A stretch of 64,000 nucleotides of DNA. Origin: Tuctoria greenei. Its lineage: Eukaryota; Streptophyta; Magnoliopsida; Poales; Poaceae. Below the pieces are notes generated by a model. It was not told the origin of the DNA. It ran no database searches and saw only the letters and a list, made by a program, of their open reading frames with translations. The stretch is from NCBI GenBank assembly GCA_036927565.1, contig JAYESD010000010.1:119194866-119258865 (forward strand), read 5' to 3'. The translations under genes and the position numbers were made by a program. Below, piece by piece: positions 1-11,829 of this stretch (position 1 is the stretch's first letter; the number at the start of each line of letters is the position of its first letter).

Positions 1-1041
1 AATTTTTGGACCAATCTGTAAACTGTTTCAAAAGTCCAGGGGGTCCTCTGAAAAAGTGTCCAACGGCTAAGGTGTTTTGAATGTGGGCCGTCGGATTAAA
101 ATGGATGGCTCGAATTTTAAATACCAAAGGGGTACCCTCGGTTCTAATCTTGGCCGTTCGGATAGATCCGACGACTGGGATTAAGCCACGTCGGCTCAAC
201 CGGGGCTGGGCGGCGGCGATCGGAACACATTACAACAGCGACATGGCACATCTAAGTGGCGTAAAAGGTATAGGGGTGCACGGGGATCTCACCGAGGGTC
301 GTCGCACGGCCGGAGAAGAGTGAGAGATGGGGTGGCGACGGTGGACGACAACGGTTCTCGTCGATGCCCGACGAAGTTGGCGATGCGGTGACTTTTTCCC
401 CCGAAGAAGGCGTCCGGCGGTCTCTTGGGAACACGACGAAGGTGTTAGGCTAGTTTTTGAGACAAGAAATTGGGTGGAATGACGGGAACACGACCGGTAT
501 TACCGAGCTCGTCGGTGCTAGGGTTTCGGCGTCGGGGTGAGGAAATTGGAGGGGGATCCGCCTGGGTTTTATAGGGCTTCGGTGGAGTAACAGGTGGCGC
601 CATCATTGGCCACCATTCCACTCTTGATTGAGGTGAAACGGCCGAAAATGAAGAGGGAAATTAGTGAGCAGCACGAGAGGAGGCGTTACGGCGCGCGGGC
701 GCGGCGGGGAAGACGGAGCCGACATGCGGGCCCGGCTGGTCAGCGGAAGAGAGGGGAGGCGCGGGCGCAAGGGAGAAATGGGCCGACACGGGGGAATCGG
801 CCCAGGTAAGGTTTTCCCTTTTCTTTTATTCTTTTTCTTTTTCTTTTCTGTTTTGTTTTTCTTTTCTCTTATGATTGAAGTTTTAAAACCAGAATTCTAA
901 CGAATTTAAATTTAAAAAATTTCACTCAATCAAATCATATGGTGCAATTGCCTTATATGGATTTTATTCCCAAGAGAAATTATTTTATCTCTTGTAAAAG
1001 AATTCATTTTACATTTTTTTCCAAAAAGAGTGGGTGTTACA
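1..1041 (-). mobile_element. Partial reversed LTR of an unassigned gypsy-like element (Z)
   Basis: The segment ends at 1041 with gggtgttaca. Read on the minus strand this is a TGTAACACCC start, typical of Ty3/gypsy LTRs. A minus-strand TATA box (TATAAAA, 567-573) is followed by a pyrimidine-rich leader, as expected for an LTR promoter. GC-rich sequence continues to the window edge, so the other end is not visible. Right of 1041 the sequence continues directly as the interior of another LTR (element A), so this element is inserted in that LTR. Short frames here are not supported as genes. Confidence 0.6.
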
Positions 1042-2714
1042 ATTTTATTAACAACTCATTATCTATTTGCTTTGCATTTGCATTAATCATGCATGTCATG
1101 ACATATTGAGTAACATATGTGCACTTACTGATTGTAATTCTTTTCTTGTATGTTTATTGCGCGGTTTAGATGAATTTGTGCTAGAGAGTGCTGCAGAGGA
1201 CCTCCAGCACCAGGAATTTGAATTCTTTGATCCCAATTAAGCCCGAGAACAAGGCAAGTGTCCTTGAGCATATTGATCCTGTTTTTACAATAAATATTTT
1301 ATTTTCAAAACTGCATGCTTGTGTCAATTTGATGGGAATTCCTATGATAGGAAGTTTACTAGCTTTGTTTAACCACCCTTGTCACCTGGAATACATGGTA
1401 GAGAGTCGGGGAGGGCTTTTTACCTTTGCTTCGCTTAATAAATTGGGATGGGAAAACAACTATACTATTTAATTATGCATTATGAGATTATGGTTATTAT
1501 GAACTGGTTAATATGATATGGTAATGGGTGATCTAAGCAAGCCTGGTATGTGGATGGGTTGAAAGACATGGTGGTTGCTTGCTTTAGATCTAAGGACCAG
1601 TTCATGCGAGAATATGCCAGGACAATAGTGCCACCACGAGGCCAAGTATGTGTGCTACGTAGCTGATTAATTAGTGTATTGCTAGTACTACGCGGATCAT
1701 TTGCCGCATCGGGGAAGGGGAGTCAGATTGGGTTTAGATTTGTGGCAGGACTCCCTGGGATCCGAATGGCACAAGAAGGGGCCCTTGGTTGAAGATGTGG
1801 TCAGTTGAAGGCATCGCCACCGGTGAAACCTCAGTGGGTCCGTACATGCTAGTAGTCCCTTTCTAAAGGATATTTTGTGATCTCTTTGCTATACACCAAA
1901 GGAAGTGTATTTGGCATAAGGGAGGTTCTTTGGTCACCTACGGGTGATAAAATCACAAGCACATGGGTATAGTGGTACAAACTCCACAGAGTATAAAAAC
2001 TATCATGATAGTCATTCTCCCGGTTAAGAGCACCTGTATGACCTACATGATTAGAGGGGTTTTGGTATTGGGATGGTTTGGTACCGGTTATAGGATGATA
2101 TTATGGTTTATGGCAATGGGTATGGTTAATGGTAATGAGAAATTTGGATTATGGATGATGGTAATGAAATATGGACTGGTATTATGTTAACTACATGGTT
2201 TACGATGGGTTTACTTCACATACATACAATGTATTGCTTTTCAAAGGTTTTAGTGTACTTTTCAGCACTTATCCATTATTATATTCGTCATATGTATCAG
2301 CTACATGTCATACTTTTCTAGACTTGCTGAGTACGACATGTACTCACCCTTGCAATTCCCCCACCAACAGTTGTAGGTCAGGATTGGGAGTATCACAGCG
2401 TTAATGAGGAGTCCTAGGCTTTGTGCTGCCGTCAGCTTTGCATGTGGTGTTGATTGGAGCTGCGCTATACCCTTGCTTAGCTGCATTAGTTGCTTTATTA
2501 GTTTATTTCTGCTGGATTAGTTCAGACTTGTTGTTAATAATCATTAGAGCTGTAATTCGAGGACATTACGATTTTTTGTAAAAAAGTGCTTAATTAATTT
2601 TGTTTTATGATAATTTTCTGTATATCCTTTAGTGATTGCAATCGTGTATGTGTGTTGAACATCCTGGGCACACATATGCGCTCACTTGGTTCATTTTTAG
2701 AACCGGGTGTCACA
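1042..2714 (+). mobile_element. 5' LTR of Tekay-type element A, right part
   Basis: This is similar along its length to the LTRs at 52373-55248 and 33063-35184 and ends in the shared gtgtcaca. Shared landmarks include the aatcatgcatgtcatgacat block near 1085 and the catcctgggcacacat block near 2660. Its left part lies beyond the insertion ending at 1041, so it is incomplete and the target duplication of element A cannot be checked. No ORF here is credible. Confidence 0.8.
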
Positions 2715-3299
2715 CGCACTCACTAGATTGTGCCACATCTATCGAGATTGGAGGTACTAGTTTTGCCCTGCACCCACATCGGAGGAGTGGAACAAGGGAA
2801 ATCTTAAGACCACAAGATGGAAAGAAATTGTTCATCATGGAGAAGCAAGAGGAAGCTGTGCCACCGTGGAGGTCAATAGTGCAACAACCTCTCCAACACT
2901 TACATGGACGGCCAACTCACCTTGGTGTGCGCCCATGTATGCCTCACCGCCGCCGTCGCCTTCGCGGCGTCACGACCAGGATAGCCACGGCTCACACAAT
3001 TAAGCCTAGGTCTCCTATCTAGAAGTTAGAAAAGTGTTTAGATCGTATTACTTATGTTAGGTTGGTGTGCTGAATTTTCGTGGTGTGTGCTTGTGCTTGT
3101 GTGCTTGGTGCGAGTTGTGGGACGCTCAGCGTTTTGTTCACATCCGCACATAGTTGAGAGTTGTGGGATGCTTGTCCACATCCTCAAATAGGGTTTTTAG
3201 TATTAATAAAAGAGTTGATATACCTTGATGCATATAACTAGGAGCATTTCTTTTCGAATTCTAAATTCTTCCGTCTCTACTATTTTTTCACCAACAGAT
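2715..3299 (+). other. Leader region of element A without the usual primer site
   Basis: In element G the LTR is followed at once by attggtatcagagcc. Here the LTR end at 2714 is followed by about 330 bases with no match to G. Similarity to G's leader resumes near 3070 (ggtgtgc...gggatgct...ttgatgcatata). The extra part includes a GC-rich run near 2940-2980. The open frame 2636-3022 crosses the LTR end and is probably fortuitous. Confidence 0.55.
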
Positions 3300-3451
3300 G
3301 TCATGGACTCGAAACCAAAGGAATGACAATGGTGAGGAGGAGAACAACGGAGCACCCGTGAAAAACAATGGCTACGCAGAATCAGCTTATGCAGACCGTG
3401 ATGCAAACTCTGGGATAGCTGCAAGCTAATAACAACAACCAGCCCCACATG
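3300..3451 (+). pseudogene. Element A gag, 5' fragment
   Basis: The start codon at 3300 matches the gag start of element G at 55520: both begin M-x-x-TRNQR followed by an Asn/Glu-rich stretch. Relative to G a block after the Asn-rich stretch is missing, which shifts the frame and gives a stop at 3427. At 3452 a solo LTR interrupts the gene and the following codons resume at 6375. Gag forms the virus-like particle in the cytoplasm; this copy cannot make it. Confidence 0.75.
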
Positions 3452-6369
3452 TGTGACACCCGGTTCCAAAAATAAACCATTTGCAACACATATGTGTGCC
3501 CAGGATGTTCAACACACATAACGAGTGCATCACAAATGATATACAAAAATTACCATAGCACAAGTTAATTAAGTACTTTTATTACATTATCCAAATAATC
3601 CTTAGATTACAACTCTAATGATCATTATTAATAAGATCAGAAAAATAATGTAGCGGAAATAATCTAATTCAGCAACTAAGCTAGTGAGCTTAGGGGAATA
3701 GCACGGTTCCAAGCAACACCACAGGCAAGTCGACAACAGCACACAACCTAGTACTCGACATTATCCTCAGGGTACTCCCAAACATCACCTGAAACATTTG
3801 GTGGGGGAATTTCAAGGGTGAGCAAATGTCGTACTCAGCAATTGTGGAAAAATAATGACATGTAGCTTAAACAAGGAATCGACAATAAATAATGGCTATT
3901 TGCTGAAAAGTACATTTAAAACATATGAAAAGCAACCTAAGATGTCTATGTGTAATATTCCCATCATATCCCAAATAAACACAATAATTCATATCAATCA
4001 TCCTTTAATCGTTCATATACCATATTCTTATCGTCATCATTAACCATGTCCATTTATCACCATCTAATCCATAACTACAAACAAATGGTAACCAAAACCA
4101 TTACCCCACCATAACCATAACCATGACCATCCCAAATCTCAAGTTCCACTCTAATCATGTAGGTCATCTAGGTGCTCTTAACCGGGAGCACGGCTATCAT
4201 GATAGTTTCTAACACTCTGCAGAGGTTGTACCACTTTACCCACAAGTTCGTGATTTCGTCACCCTTCGATGGCTAAAGAAACCCCCCTTATGCCAATTAC
4301 ACTTCCTTAGGTGAATGACCAAGAGATCACAAAATAGCCTTGACAAAGGGACTACCAACATATTCAGACCCACTGAGGTTTCACCGGTGGTGATGCCTCC
4401 AACTGAGGATATCCAACCAAGGGCCCCATCTTGTGTCGTTCGGATCCCAGGGCAGTCCCTCCACTATTGCAAACCCAGCCGACTCCCATTCCTCGCTCGT
4501 CCAAATGATCCGAATCAATGCTGGTAATACTCCTAATTAATTGGCTAGGCCGCACCCATACTTGGCCTTGTAGTGGCACTATGTCCTGACTTATTCTAGC
4601 ATGAACCGATCCTTAGATCCAAGGCAAGCAAAACCACCATAAAATCCATCCCATCCACAAACCGTGCTTGCTTAGATCTCCCATGTCCCATGTTACCAGT
4701 TATCCATGTTCATCAATTCTCATCATCTATAGGTTCATTAGTTCATAATTTATCCATTCGGTTGATTTTCCCATCCCAATTAATTAGAGCAAAGCAAAAA
4801 GGTGAAATGCCCTTCCCGACTCTCTACAACATTTCCAAACGAGAAGGATGGTCAAACAAGTCTAGTAAACACCTATTCCGGGTTTCAAATCAATTTGACA
4901 CAAGCATGTAGTTTTTCAAACAAAACATTTAAAAACAGGATCAAAATGATCAAGGACACTTGCCTTGCTCTTGAGCTTCGTTTGGGTCAAACGCTTCGAA
5001 GTTCTGGTACTATAAGTCCTCAACAGCAACCTCTAGCGCAACACCTTCTATTCCGCGCAAAAGACATACAAAGCAGACGTTACAATCAATAAATGCCCAT
5101 ATATTACTCAATATGCTATGACATGCATGATTAAAGCAATAACGATGTAAAACTTGTTAATGAGTTGCTACTAATGTTTACTAACTAGTTACAATAGCTT
5201 TTAAAAAGTTTGAGCGGGTTTCTAATTGATTTGAATCAATTTGGAATCAATTTAGCATGAACAGATTTAGAACGCCGAAGTAGTCCGCCCTATACAGAAT
5301 CTGCAGAATTAGGGTTTTCTGGACAACGAGTTTTAGTGTTGAATTTCGTGGAAACTTGGATGTAGAGGGTGTCCGTGTGTCTAGAGATTCAAGGATCGAG
5401 GATTGAGTGCAACACTTGAATCTTGACGGCTAGGGCTTGGTGAAAGGTGTTGATAACGATTTTGGTGATGAAGAACGTCAATGTCGAGAAGTTGACAAAA
5501 ATCGATCTTGATTATCCTTCTCCTTCCTCCTTCGCTTCTCCTGGCTGCGATGAACTCCTTTTGATGGCGACACACAAACTAGGGTTTGTGGTTTTCTCCC
5601 AACAAGACAAAGAGAAGAAAAGTTGGGGTGGTCGGGTGTTTATATAAAGGTGAAGAGGTAAGGTTTGACGGATTTCAAGTTCAAGATGGTGGAGGCCGTG
5701 TAGGGGTCCTACATGGGCTCCACCGGGGTTTGGCACGACGTTCTTAGGCCCAATAAGGCAAATACCCAATAACATGTCATCGAGGAAAAGATTGAATCCG
5801 AGTCGCGCATACCGGACAAGTCCTCTAAGGGGTCAAACTAGTCCGTTGGAAGTAAGAGAGTTTAACAGATAAGTTCTGTGTCCAGCCGGACAAGTCCAAT
5901 CAGAGTTATTTCAAAGTCACAGGAAGTTGAACGCACAATTTTGTTCTGGTACCGGACAAGTTCGATCTTTTCCATAAAGGAAAACGGACAAGTCCGGTGC
6001 AGGCCGGATAAGTCCGGAGGCTTGATTAATTTTCGAGAAAACGGATCAAAAGAGGGAACTACCGGACAACTCTGAAAAGTTTCAGTAGCTAGGAACGGAC
6101 TTGTCCGTACTCCTCAACGGACAAGTCCGGACAATCAATAAAAACTCAATCGAACTAATCTGCAGCAAGAGCGGACAAGTCCTGAGGGTCAACAGAGAGC
6201 AAAACCGAACTAGTCTAGGGTACAAACAGGACAAGTCCGCACCTACACAGGTTTTTATATGCTGCTTTGGTCCTAATTCATTTTAAACTTGTTCCTTTAT
6301 GTGTTGCATAGTGTTAAACATGTATAAGAATGTATTCAATGCATGATGGATAAAAATGAGGGTGTTACA
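3452..6369 (-). mobile_element. Solo LTR, Tekay type, reversed
   Basis: The boundaries are tgtgacaccc at 3452 and ggtgttaca at 6369, the two reversed ends of the same LTR family as element G. It is flanked by a perfect 5-base target duplication, acatg, at 3447-3451 and 6370-6374. At about 2918 bp it is full length for the family (G's LTR is 2876). A minus-strand TATA box lies at 5639-5646. U3, between it and 6369, contains about ten copies of CGGACAAGTCCG-like palindromes (5812-6240). No internal sequence remains, so this is a product of LTR-LTR recombination. The frames inside it are not genes. Confidence 0.9.
5812..6240. repeat. Degenerate array of CGGACAAGTCCG palindromes in U3
   Basis: About ten imperfect copies of CGGA-CAAG/CTTG-TCCG occur at irregular spacing, for example near 5812, 5886, 5951, 5988, 6003, 6093, 6118, 6172 and 6228. 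They lie upstream of the LTR's own TATA box on the minus strand. Irregular spacing and dispersed copies argue against a simple satellite. They look like clustered cis-elements or hairpin-prone sequence. Confidence 0.75.
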
Positions 6370-6374
6370 ACATG

Positions 6375-6679
6375 CCTCCACCAACATCACCCCTGCCACA
6401 CCACAACAGGTTGGGAGAGTTCATGAGGACCAGGCCGCCTACCTTTGCTCAAGCCAATGATCCTATGGAAGCCGATGATTGGCTGAAATCTATTGAGAAG
6501 AAACTTGCCATTGTCCAGTGCATCGACAGAGAGAAGGTCCTATTGGCATCACACCAGTTGGTTGGAGCTGCTGCAGATTGGTGGGAAGCTCTTTGCAATG
6601 CCCATGAAAATCAAGAAGGAATCACTTGGGCTGAATTTAAGGAGAAGTTCTGTTCTCACTATGTACCTGAGGGTGTAAT
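6375..6679 (+). pseudogene. Element A gag, middle fragment (retrotransposon gag core)
   Basis: This frame continues gag after the solo LTR. It shows the gag capsid-core features RPPTFAQANDPMEADDWL, the IVQC segment, and QLVGAAADWWEAL, followed by TWAEFKEKF. It aligns with residues about 75-144 of the gag of element G. The frame is open across this stretch and runs into element B at 6680, where translation terminates in foreign sequence. Gag resumes at 11246. Confidence 0.85.
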
Positions 6680-7593
6680 TGATGAGTAAAAGATGAGTCC
6701 CGATCTTCGGAAAGGTAATGGGTAAGTCGATTGGTGGATATCTCGACGTTGATGATCCGAGGCTCTCGAGGAGAACACTTAAAACCCAAGCAATCACTAC
6801 ACCACCGCTCCGTTGGTTATCAACTGTGCTGCACACGCTTGACCTCGCCAAGAAGGCTAATCCCTGCAAGTGAAACCGAGAACACAAGCAAGAACAAGGT
6901 AGAAGCAATCTGAATTGCTATGTTGGGATCTCACAAACCGATGAACGGCGAAACTGTGTATAACAGATTAATCTAAGCAAAACTTAATTTTTCATGGCGG
7001 CTACTATGGAGTATATATAGGTGGCAGAACGTCCAAGGGGGTGTTTGGGTCGTGACCTAACCCTAAAATACGAAAATAATAGACTTAGACTTGATACATG
7101 GCCCAATGGCCCAATACGGTGGCGCAGCACCCTGACAGATTCTGAACTCGATTTTGTTTCGACGATTCCAGTTGACTCCGAAGGAATTTTGACACGGGAC
7201 CAGATCCATTAGAGGGGTTATTCTCTCCCCTTTCCGTGCATATGTAGAACGTCCAAAACGGAGTTTGTATGTGTCCTGGGCGTCCGTTTTAGTGCGTACT
7301 GTTTCTGGACTCCGAGTTGGATACGGTTTTGAGTTGGGGTCGGTTTCCTTCTTGTTGAACGTATTCTCTGGTCCTCCACGCCCCTAAACCTTCCTACAAT
7401 TACTCCTTGAATCACTCCATGTATCTTAATCACAATTAAATTATTAGGTAGCAATCTATTCTCAAAAATATATATGGAAACATATAAGAACAAGCTCACC
7501 TCTGAAATTAATTGTTGTGTGTGAATTCTATTGATTGCATCTTGTATGTTCAATTGAGTGTTGTGTAGATCCATAGGAGTGATGTCCTCATCA
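6680..7593 (-). repeat. 3' LTR of element B
   Basis: This is a direct repeat of 10325-11240. Both carry the block aggtaatgggtaagtc near the inner end and the block ttgtgtagatccatagg at the other end. On the minus strand a TATA box (TATATATA) lies at about 7012-7019, leaving roughly 575 bp of U3. The copies show many point differences, so the insertion is not recent. Confidence 0.88.
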
Positions 7594-8437
7594 TCTTCCC
7601 CTTCTTGAATTGGAGTCGTCATCGACTCAAGTTCTTCATCTATCATATATGGGTCCATATGTGCAACGCTATCAAATCTTCTTGTATGCATGAAAGGAGG
7701 AGGCCAAGGTGGTGGACGATATAGTGCACCATCTCCATGTTCTTCATCAAATACGCATGCACATTCACTCGAGCCAGGATCCCAAACAAATAAACATCAT
7801 TCCATGCTTGTATGTGCAGTGACAATGTGCTTGATCTCATCATTCTCCCCTTCTTGATGACAAGCCGTCCTCGGCTTGCTCGTATGTCCAGCAAAGAGGT
7901 TTTTGGGGATAGAGTGAGCGTTGTCCATATTGTACAACCGCAGCGAACAACGTTTCTCTTTTATTTGTTGTCCCTGCTGCAAGGAAAAAATACTAGAAAA
8001 ACTTGACAAGACATTATTAGCGTTAATGCATTCATTTACTTTACCATGTTGCTGTAGCACAAAAGGAGCTTGCACATTTGAACATATGTAAACTTTATGC
8101 ACCATAAACATGTCACTGTGTTCATATTTCCCTGTAGCATGAAAACTATTTTTTTGCCAACAAAGGTAATTCAGTTGTAGAAAATATTCTTCTCTCTACA
8201 ATATCTAGATCACAGAGAGTGTCAAATTCAATATAACCCAAAGTATTTGGAGAATACAACAATTTCAGCACATCCCTTTCACATGTAATTGTTATCAAAT
8301 GCTTAATTTCAGCACATGTGGGTGATAAAGTATCAAATTCATTCAGTTGTTCTAGCATAGGTACAATATAATTATTAGCACACAACTCATTTTTAACAGA
8401 AGGGTCAGCAGGAAAATTAACACGTGGCAATGGTGTA
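7594..8437 (-). pseudogene. Element B interior downstream of gag, broken coding remnant
   Basis: Minus-strand frames 8146-8454, 7797-8111 and 7643-7894 follow the gag-like ORF towards the 3' LTR. They look like one longer coding region broken by shifts and stops, since composition and strand agree and ends overlap. I recognise no protease, zinc knuckle or polymerase motif in them. The polypurine tract is at 7594-7606. Confidence 0.4.
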
Positions 8438-9148
8438 TCAATAAAAGATTCCACTAGTCGCTCCTCGACAATAGCATGATTGGTGAAAAAAATTCAGAAC
8501 ATCCAAAAACTTCTCATCTTCAACAAGTGTGTTGTGATATTTGTTACCTTTATTCTCATTTTCAGCAGTAATTGTGGGTGAAATATAAATTGATAGATCT
8601 GAATTTTCACAGGAGTTGTTGAACACCTCATTCGCTTTTGGATTTTCTACAATTATTGGTTCATGTTTCTGCAAAAGGTTAGGCATAGTAGGAGGTACAA
8701 CAAATAAATTCTTCCCGAGCTCATGTATTTCATCTTTGCAATTGGATACACTAGTAAATGTTTTTCGCATAAGAATTTTCATATCTTTCCATGTTCGAGG
8801 TTTTTCTAAATCACTTAAGTTGTTCCACCAAGTTAATGCACAACCTACTAATACACTTGCAACATTTCTAATCTTTCTTCTCTCACACATATGACATTGT
8901 CCAAAATTTTTATTCAACTCTATTTCCCAAGCAATATATTCATCATAACCAAAACCATTATAAGAAGGAAGAGATGGGAGAATGTAATTACTTTCTATGG
9001 AAGGATTTGTAATGATGGTTTGAATGTCATGAGAATCCTTGGTTGATGTTTGATTCTTAGCGAGCAACTCCATCGCTGTCTTCATCATGTCAATCATTTC
9101 AGCATATAATGCATGATTCTTGCTTTTACCTGACATTATCAGTAGCAA
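8438..9148 (-). CDS. Element B gag-like protein
   Basis: This is an open frame of 236 codons; the likelier start is the second Met, at about 9136 (M-S-G-K-S-K). The middle resembles the capsid core of gypsy gag proteins: YDEYIAWEIELNKNF, then RKIRNVASVLVGCALTWWN, then RTWKDMKILMRKTF. These are the usual tryptophan landmarks of the retrotransposon gag domain, at about residues 78-155. There is no CCHC zinc knuckle, and the frame ends earlier than most gag proteins, so it may be truncated. It would assemble particles that package the element's RNA if partner enzymes were present. Whether it is expressed is unknown. Confidence 0.65.
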   Translation of the reverse strand: MLLIMSGKSKNHALYAEMIDMMKTAMELLAKNQTSTKDSHDIQTIITNPSIESNYILPSLPSYNGFGYDEYIAWEIELNKNFGQCHMCERRKIRNVASVLVGCALTWWNNLSDLEKPRTWKDMKILMRKTFTSVSNCKDEIHELGKNLFVVPPTMPNLLQKHEPIIVENPKANEVFNNSCENSDLSIYISPTITAENENKGNKYHNTLVEDEKFLDVLNFFHQSCYCRGATSGIFY

Positions 9149-10324
9149 ACAGAAGACAAAAAAATGTTATCCCTATCAACTAAAAAGGATAATGGCAATG
9201 TGGAAGTGGAATCACACACTCTCAAGCGTCTTATCATGCTCTTACAAGTGTTCTTACCGACACTGCAGGTGGCAAACGGTGGCCGATATGAAGAAACCAA
9301 TGAAGCGCGGGATGATTGCAAAGGTGTTTCGATCCTTCTCAAGAGTAAAGTGTAGCTTGGATGGCACTTTATATGTAGCAAAGATTAGCAACAATGCAAT
9401 CAGATAGTAAAGTTGAATAAGTGTCCAAAGTACTTATCAAAGTTGCTGGCCTAAATGTGTTCCTAGTAGTTCAAGCTAGCAAGACATGAAACAAAAACTA
9501 TAGGACACAAAGGATGCAAGCACTTCTGTTTTTTTCATTTTTTATCTTTTTTTGTGCGGCTTTTGTATCTTTTTATTTTTGCACTTGCCTTTTTTATTAT
9601 CTTTTTTTTTTTCAGAATGTGCTGCAAAAGAAGAACACAATGCAAGATAATCAAAGATGTCTCGTAGGTCTGTCAAAGATTTTCTGCTCAATCTTCCAAG
9701 GAGAATTTAGAAGCTAAAAATAGAAACAATTAAAATAGCAAGATTGTAGATATATCTCTCCTCTATAATTTCATTATATGCAAGACCTATTTTGGACAAG
9801 AATAATAGGAGATATTGCCTCTGAAATATAGACTATTCAGAAATTCTAGGTTGAGAACAAATTCGGATCTAATGCAATTTCAACCTCGATAACTCTATTT
9901 TTTGGGAAATTGATGAATACAAAAGTTATAGCGAACTTCTTAGGCTTTCCAGGAAGTACAGGAACACAAAGATCCGAGTTTATATGAGAGAGATATGATG
10001 AAAATACTAAACTGGACAAAGATGAATCTAATCTGGATGTGATGACGTGATTCAAAAGAATGAATCAACACAATGCAAAACTCAAACTAAGACCGAAAAC
10101 ACTTCTAAACCAGCAATATGACTCAAACACGGACACAAACTCAACAAAACCAAACTGAATAACAAAGTTGCAAAGGCTCAATGTGGTTTGGACAAAGTAA
10201 TGAACTAATCTACTAAACTTCATGTTTTTTGTGGCTTTTTTGTGGACTCTAGGTATGAAAAAACAAAACTAATATAATGGATAGATGAATTACCCAACGG
10301 GAAACCTGAAAATCTGATACCAAT
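9149..10324 (-). other. Element B leader between primer site and gag
   Basis: This stretch of 1.2 kb lies between the primer site (minus strand from 10324) and the gag-like frame. It contains a T-rich run at about 9525-9615 and no coding frame I can support. It is the 5' untranslated region of element B. Confidence 0.6.
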
Positions 10325-11240
10325 TGATAAGAAAAAGGTTTAGTTGCGACCTTCCGATAGGTAATGGGTAAGTCAAATGATGGAGATCTCGATGTTGATG
10401 ATCCGAGGCTCTCGAGGAGAACACGAAAAACTCCTGCAATCACTACACTACCGCTCCGTTAATTATCAACCATGCTGCACATGCTTGACCTTGCCAAGAA
10501 GGATAATCCCTGCAAGTGCAACCAAGAACACAAGCAAGAACAAGGTAGAAGCAATCTGAATTGCTAAGTTGGGGTCTCACAAACCGATGAACGGTGAAAC
10601 TGTGTATAACAGATCAATCTATGCAAAACCCAATTGCTCATGGCAGCTACTACGGAGTATATATAGGTGGGAGAACGTCCAAGGGGGTGTTAGGATCGTG
10701 ACCTAACCCTAAAATACGAAAATAATGGACTTAGACATGATACAAGGCCCAATGGCCCAATACAGTGGCGCAGCACCCTGACAGATTTTGAACTCAATTT
10801 TGTTTTGACGATTCCCATCGACTCGTAAAGAATTTTGACATGGGACCAGCGCCATTAGAAAGGTTATTCTCTCCCCTTTCCGTGAGTATTGAGAACATCC
10901 AAAATGGAGTTTGTATGCGTCTTGGGTGTCTGTTTTAGTGCATACTGCTCTTGGAGTCCAAGTTGGACACGATTTTGAGTAGGGGTCGGTTTCCATCTTC
11001 TTTGAACGTGTTCTCTGGTACTCCACGCCCCTAAACCTTCCTAAAATTACTCCTTGAATCACTCTATGTATCCAAATCACAATTAAATCATTAGGTAGCA
11101 GTCTATTCTCAAAAATATATAAGGAAACATATAAGAATGAGCTCACCTCTGAAATTAATTGTTGTGTGTGAATTCTATTGATTGCATCTTGTATGTTCAA
11201 TGGAGTGTTGTGTAGATCCATAGGAGTGATGTCCTCATCA
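10325..11240 (-). repeat. 5' LTR of element B
   Basis: This is the partner of 6680-7593, 916 bp long. Its minus-strand TATA box (TATATATA) is near 10656-10664. Immediately inside its end (10324 downwards on the minus strand) is the primer site ATTGGTATCAGA, complementary to the 3' end of initiator Met tRNA. Confidence 0.88.
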
Positions 11241-11245
11241 GTCAT

Positions 11246-11826
11246 GATACTAAGAAGACAAGAATTTGAAAACCTCAAGCAAGGAAGGATGAGTGTGAGT
11301 ATCTCAACAAATTCACTCAACTGTTTAGGTACGCTCCAGAGGACATCAGTACTGACAGCAGGAAGCAAGACCTATTTGTGAGGGGTCTTAACAATGAAAT
11401 TCAAGTTCAGTTGCTCAACACTGATTATGTTAACTCCCATAAGCTTGTTGACTAGGCTATTGTGGTTAAGAATAAGGTTTGTGGGATGGAACAAGACAAC
11501 AAGCCGAAACTGCCATATCATGGACAACCGCAGGGAAGTAATACCCGCCCTCTCTATGCACCATCTGTTGCACCATATTACAAACCAACCACTGTTGCAT
11601 ACCGTCCTCCTAATCCACTGCAACCGCAACAGCCAATGCAGCAAAACCCATCCATGCACACACCTCACTTACCTATGCAGCCTGCACAACGTCCAAATAA
11701 GATTGCCATGCTCAGAATCAGCCTCGCCCTAACTTCTCTGGTGCCACTGGTGCAGAAACTTGCTTTAATTGTGGTCAAGTGGGGCATTTTGCTAATCAAT
11801 GCCCAAGATCAAGTCAAGGACAGATG
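11246..11826 (+). pseudogene. Element A gag, 3' part with CCHC zinc knuckle
   Basis: Gag resumes right after element B's target duplication with the QEFENLKQGR-type segment and the LTGR-like RNA-binding region. The Pro/Gln-rich linker spans about 11500-11700. A zinc knuckle CFNCGQVGHFANQCP (C-x2-C-x4-H-x4-C) is encoded at about 11763-11807. Linker and knuckle are in different frames, so at least one shift separates them. The knuckle binds genomic RNA in an intact Gag. An in-frame stop occurs in the alpha-helical region near 11453. Confidence 0.8.
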
Positions 11827-11829
11827 AAC

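Larger units (their letters stand above)
6680..11240 (-). mobile_element. Element B: non-autonomous LTR retrotransposon with gag-like ORF only
   Basis: Two direct repeats of about 915 bp (6680-7593 and 10325-11240) both begin and end with tgat.../...catca, giving TG...CA ends on the minus strand. The flanks are gtaat (6675-6679) and gtcat (11241-11245), a 5-base duplication with one mismatch. On the minus strand a primer site beginning attggtatcaga lies at 10324 downwards and a polypurine tract AAGAAGGGGAAGA at 7606-7594. The 2.7 kb interior has a gag-like frame but no protease, reverse transcriptase or integrase. It would need enzymes from an autonomous partner. Confidence 0.9.

Noticed and set aside
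594..900. Arg/Gly-rich frames near the window start
   Set aside because: GC-rich LTR leader sequence; two overlapping frames, no family resemblance.
2636..3022. 128-codon frame after the A 5' LTR
   Set aside because: It spans the LTR end and unrelated sequence; no start context or domain supports it.
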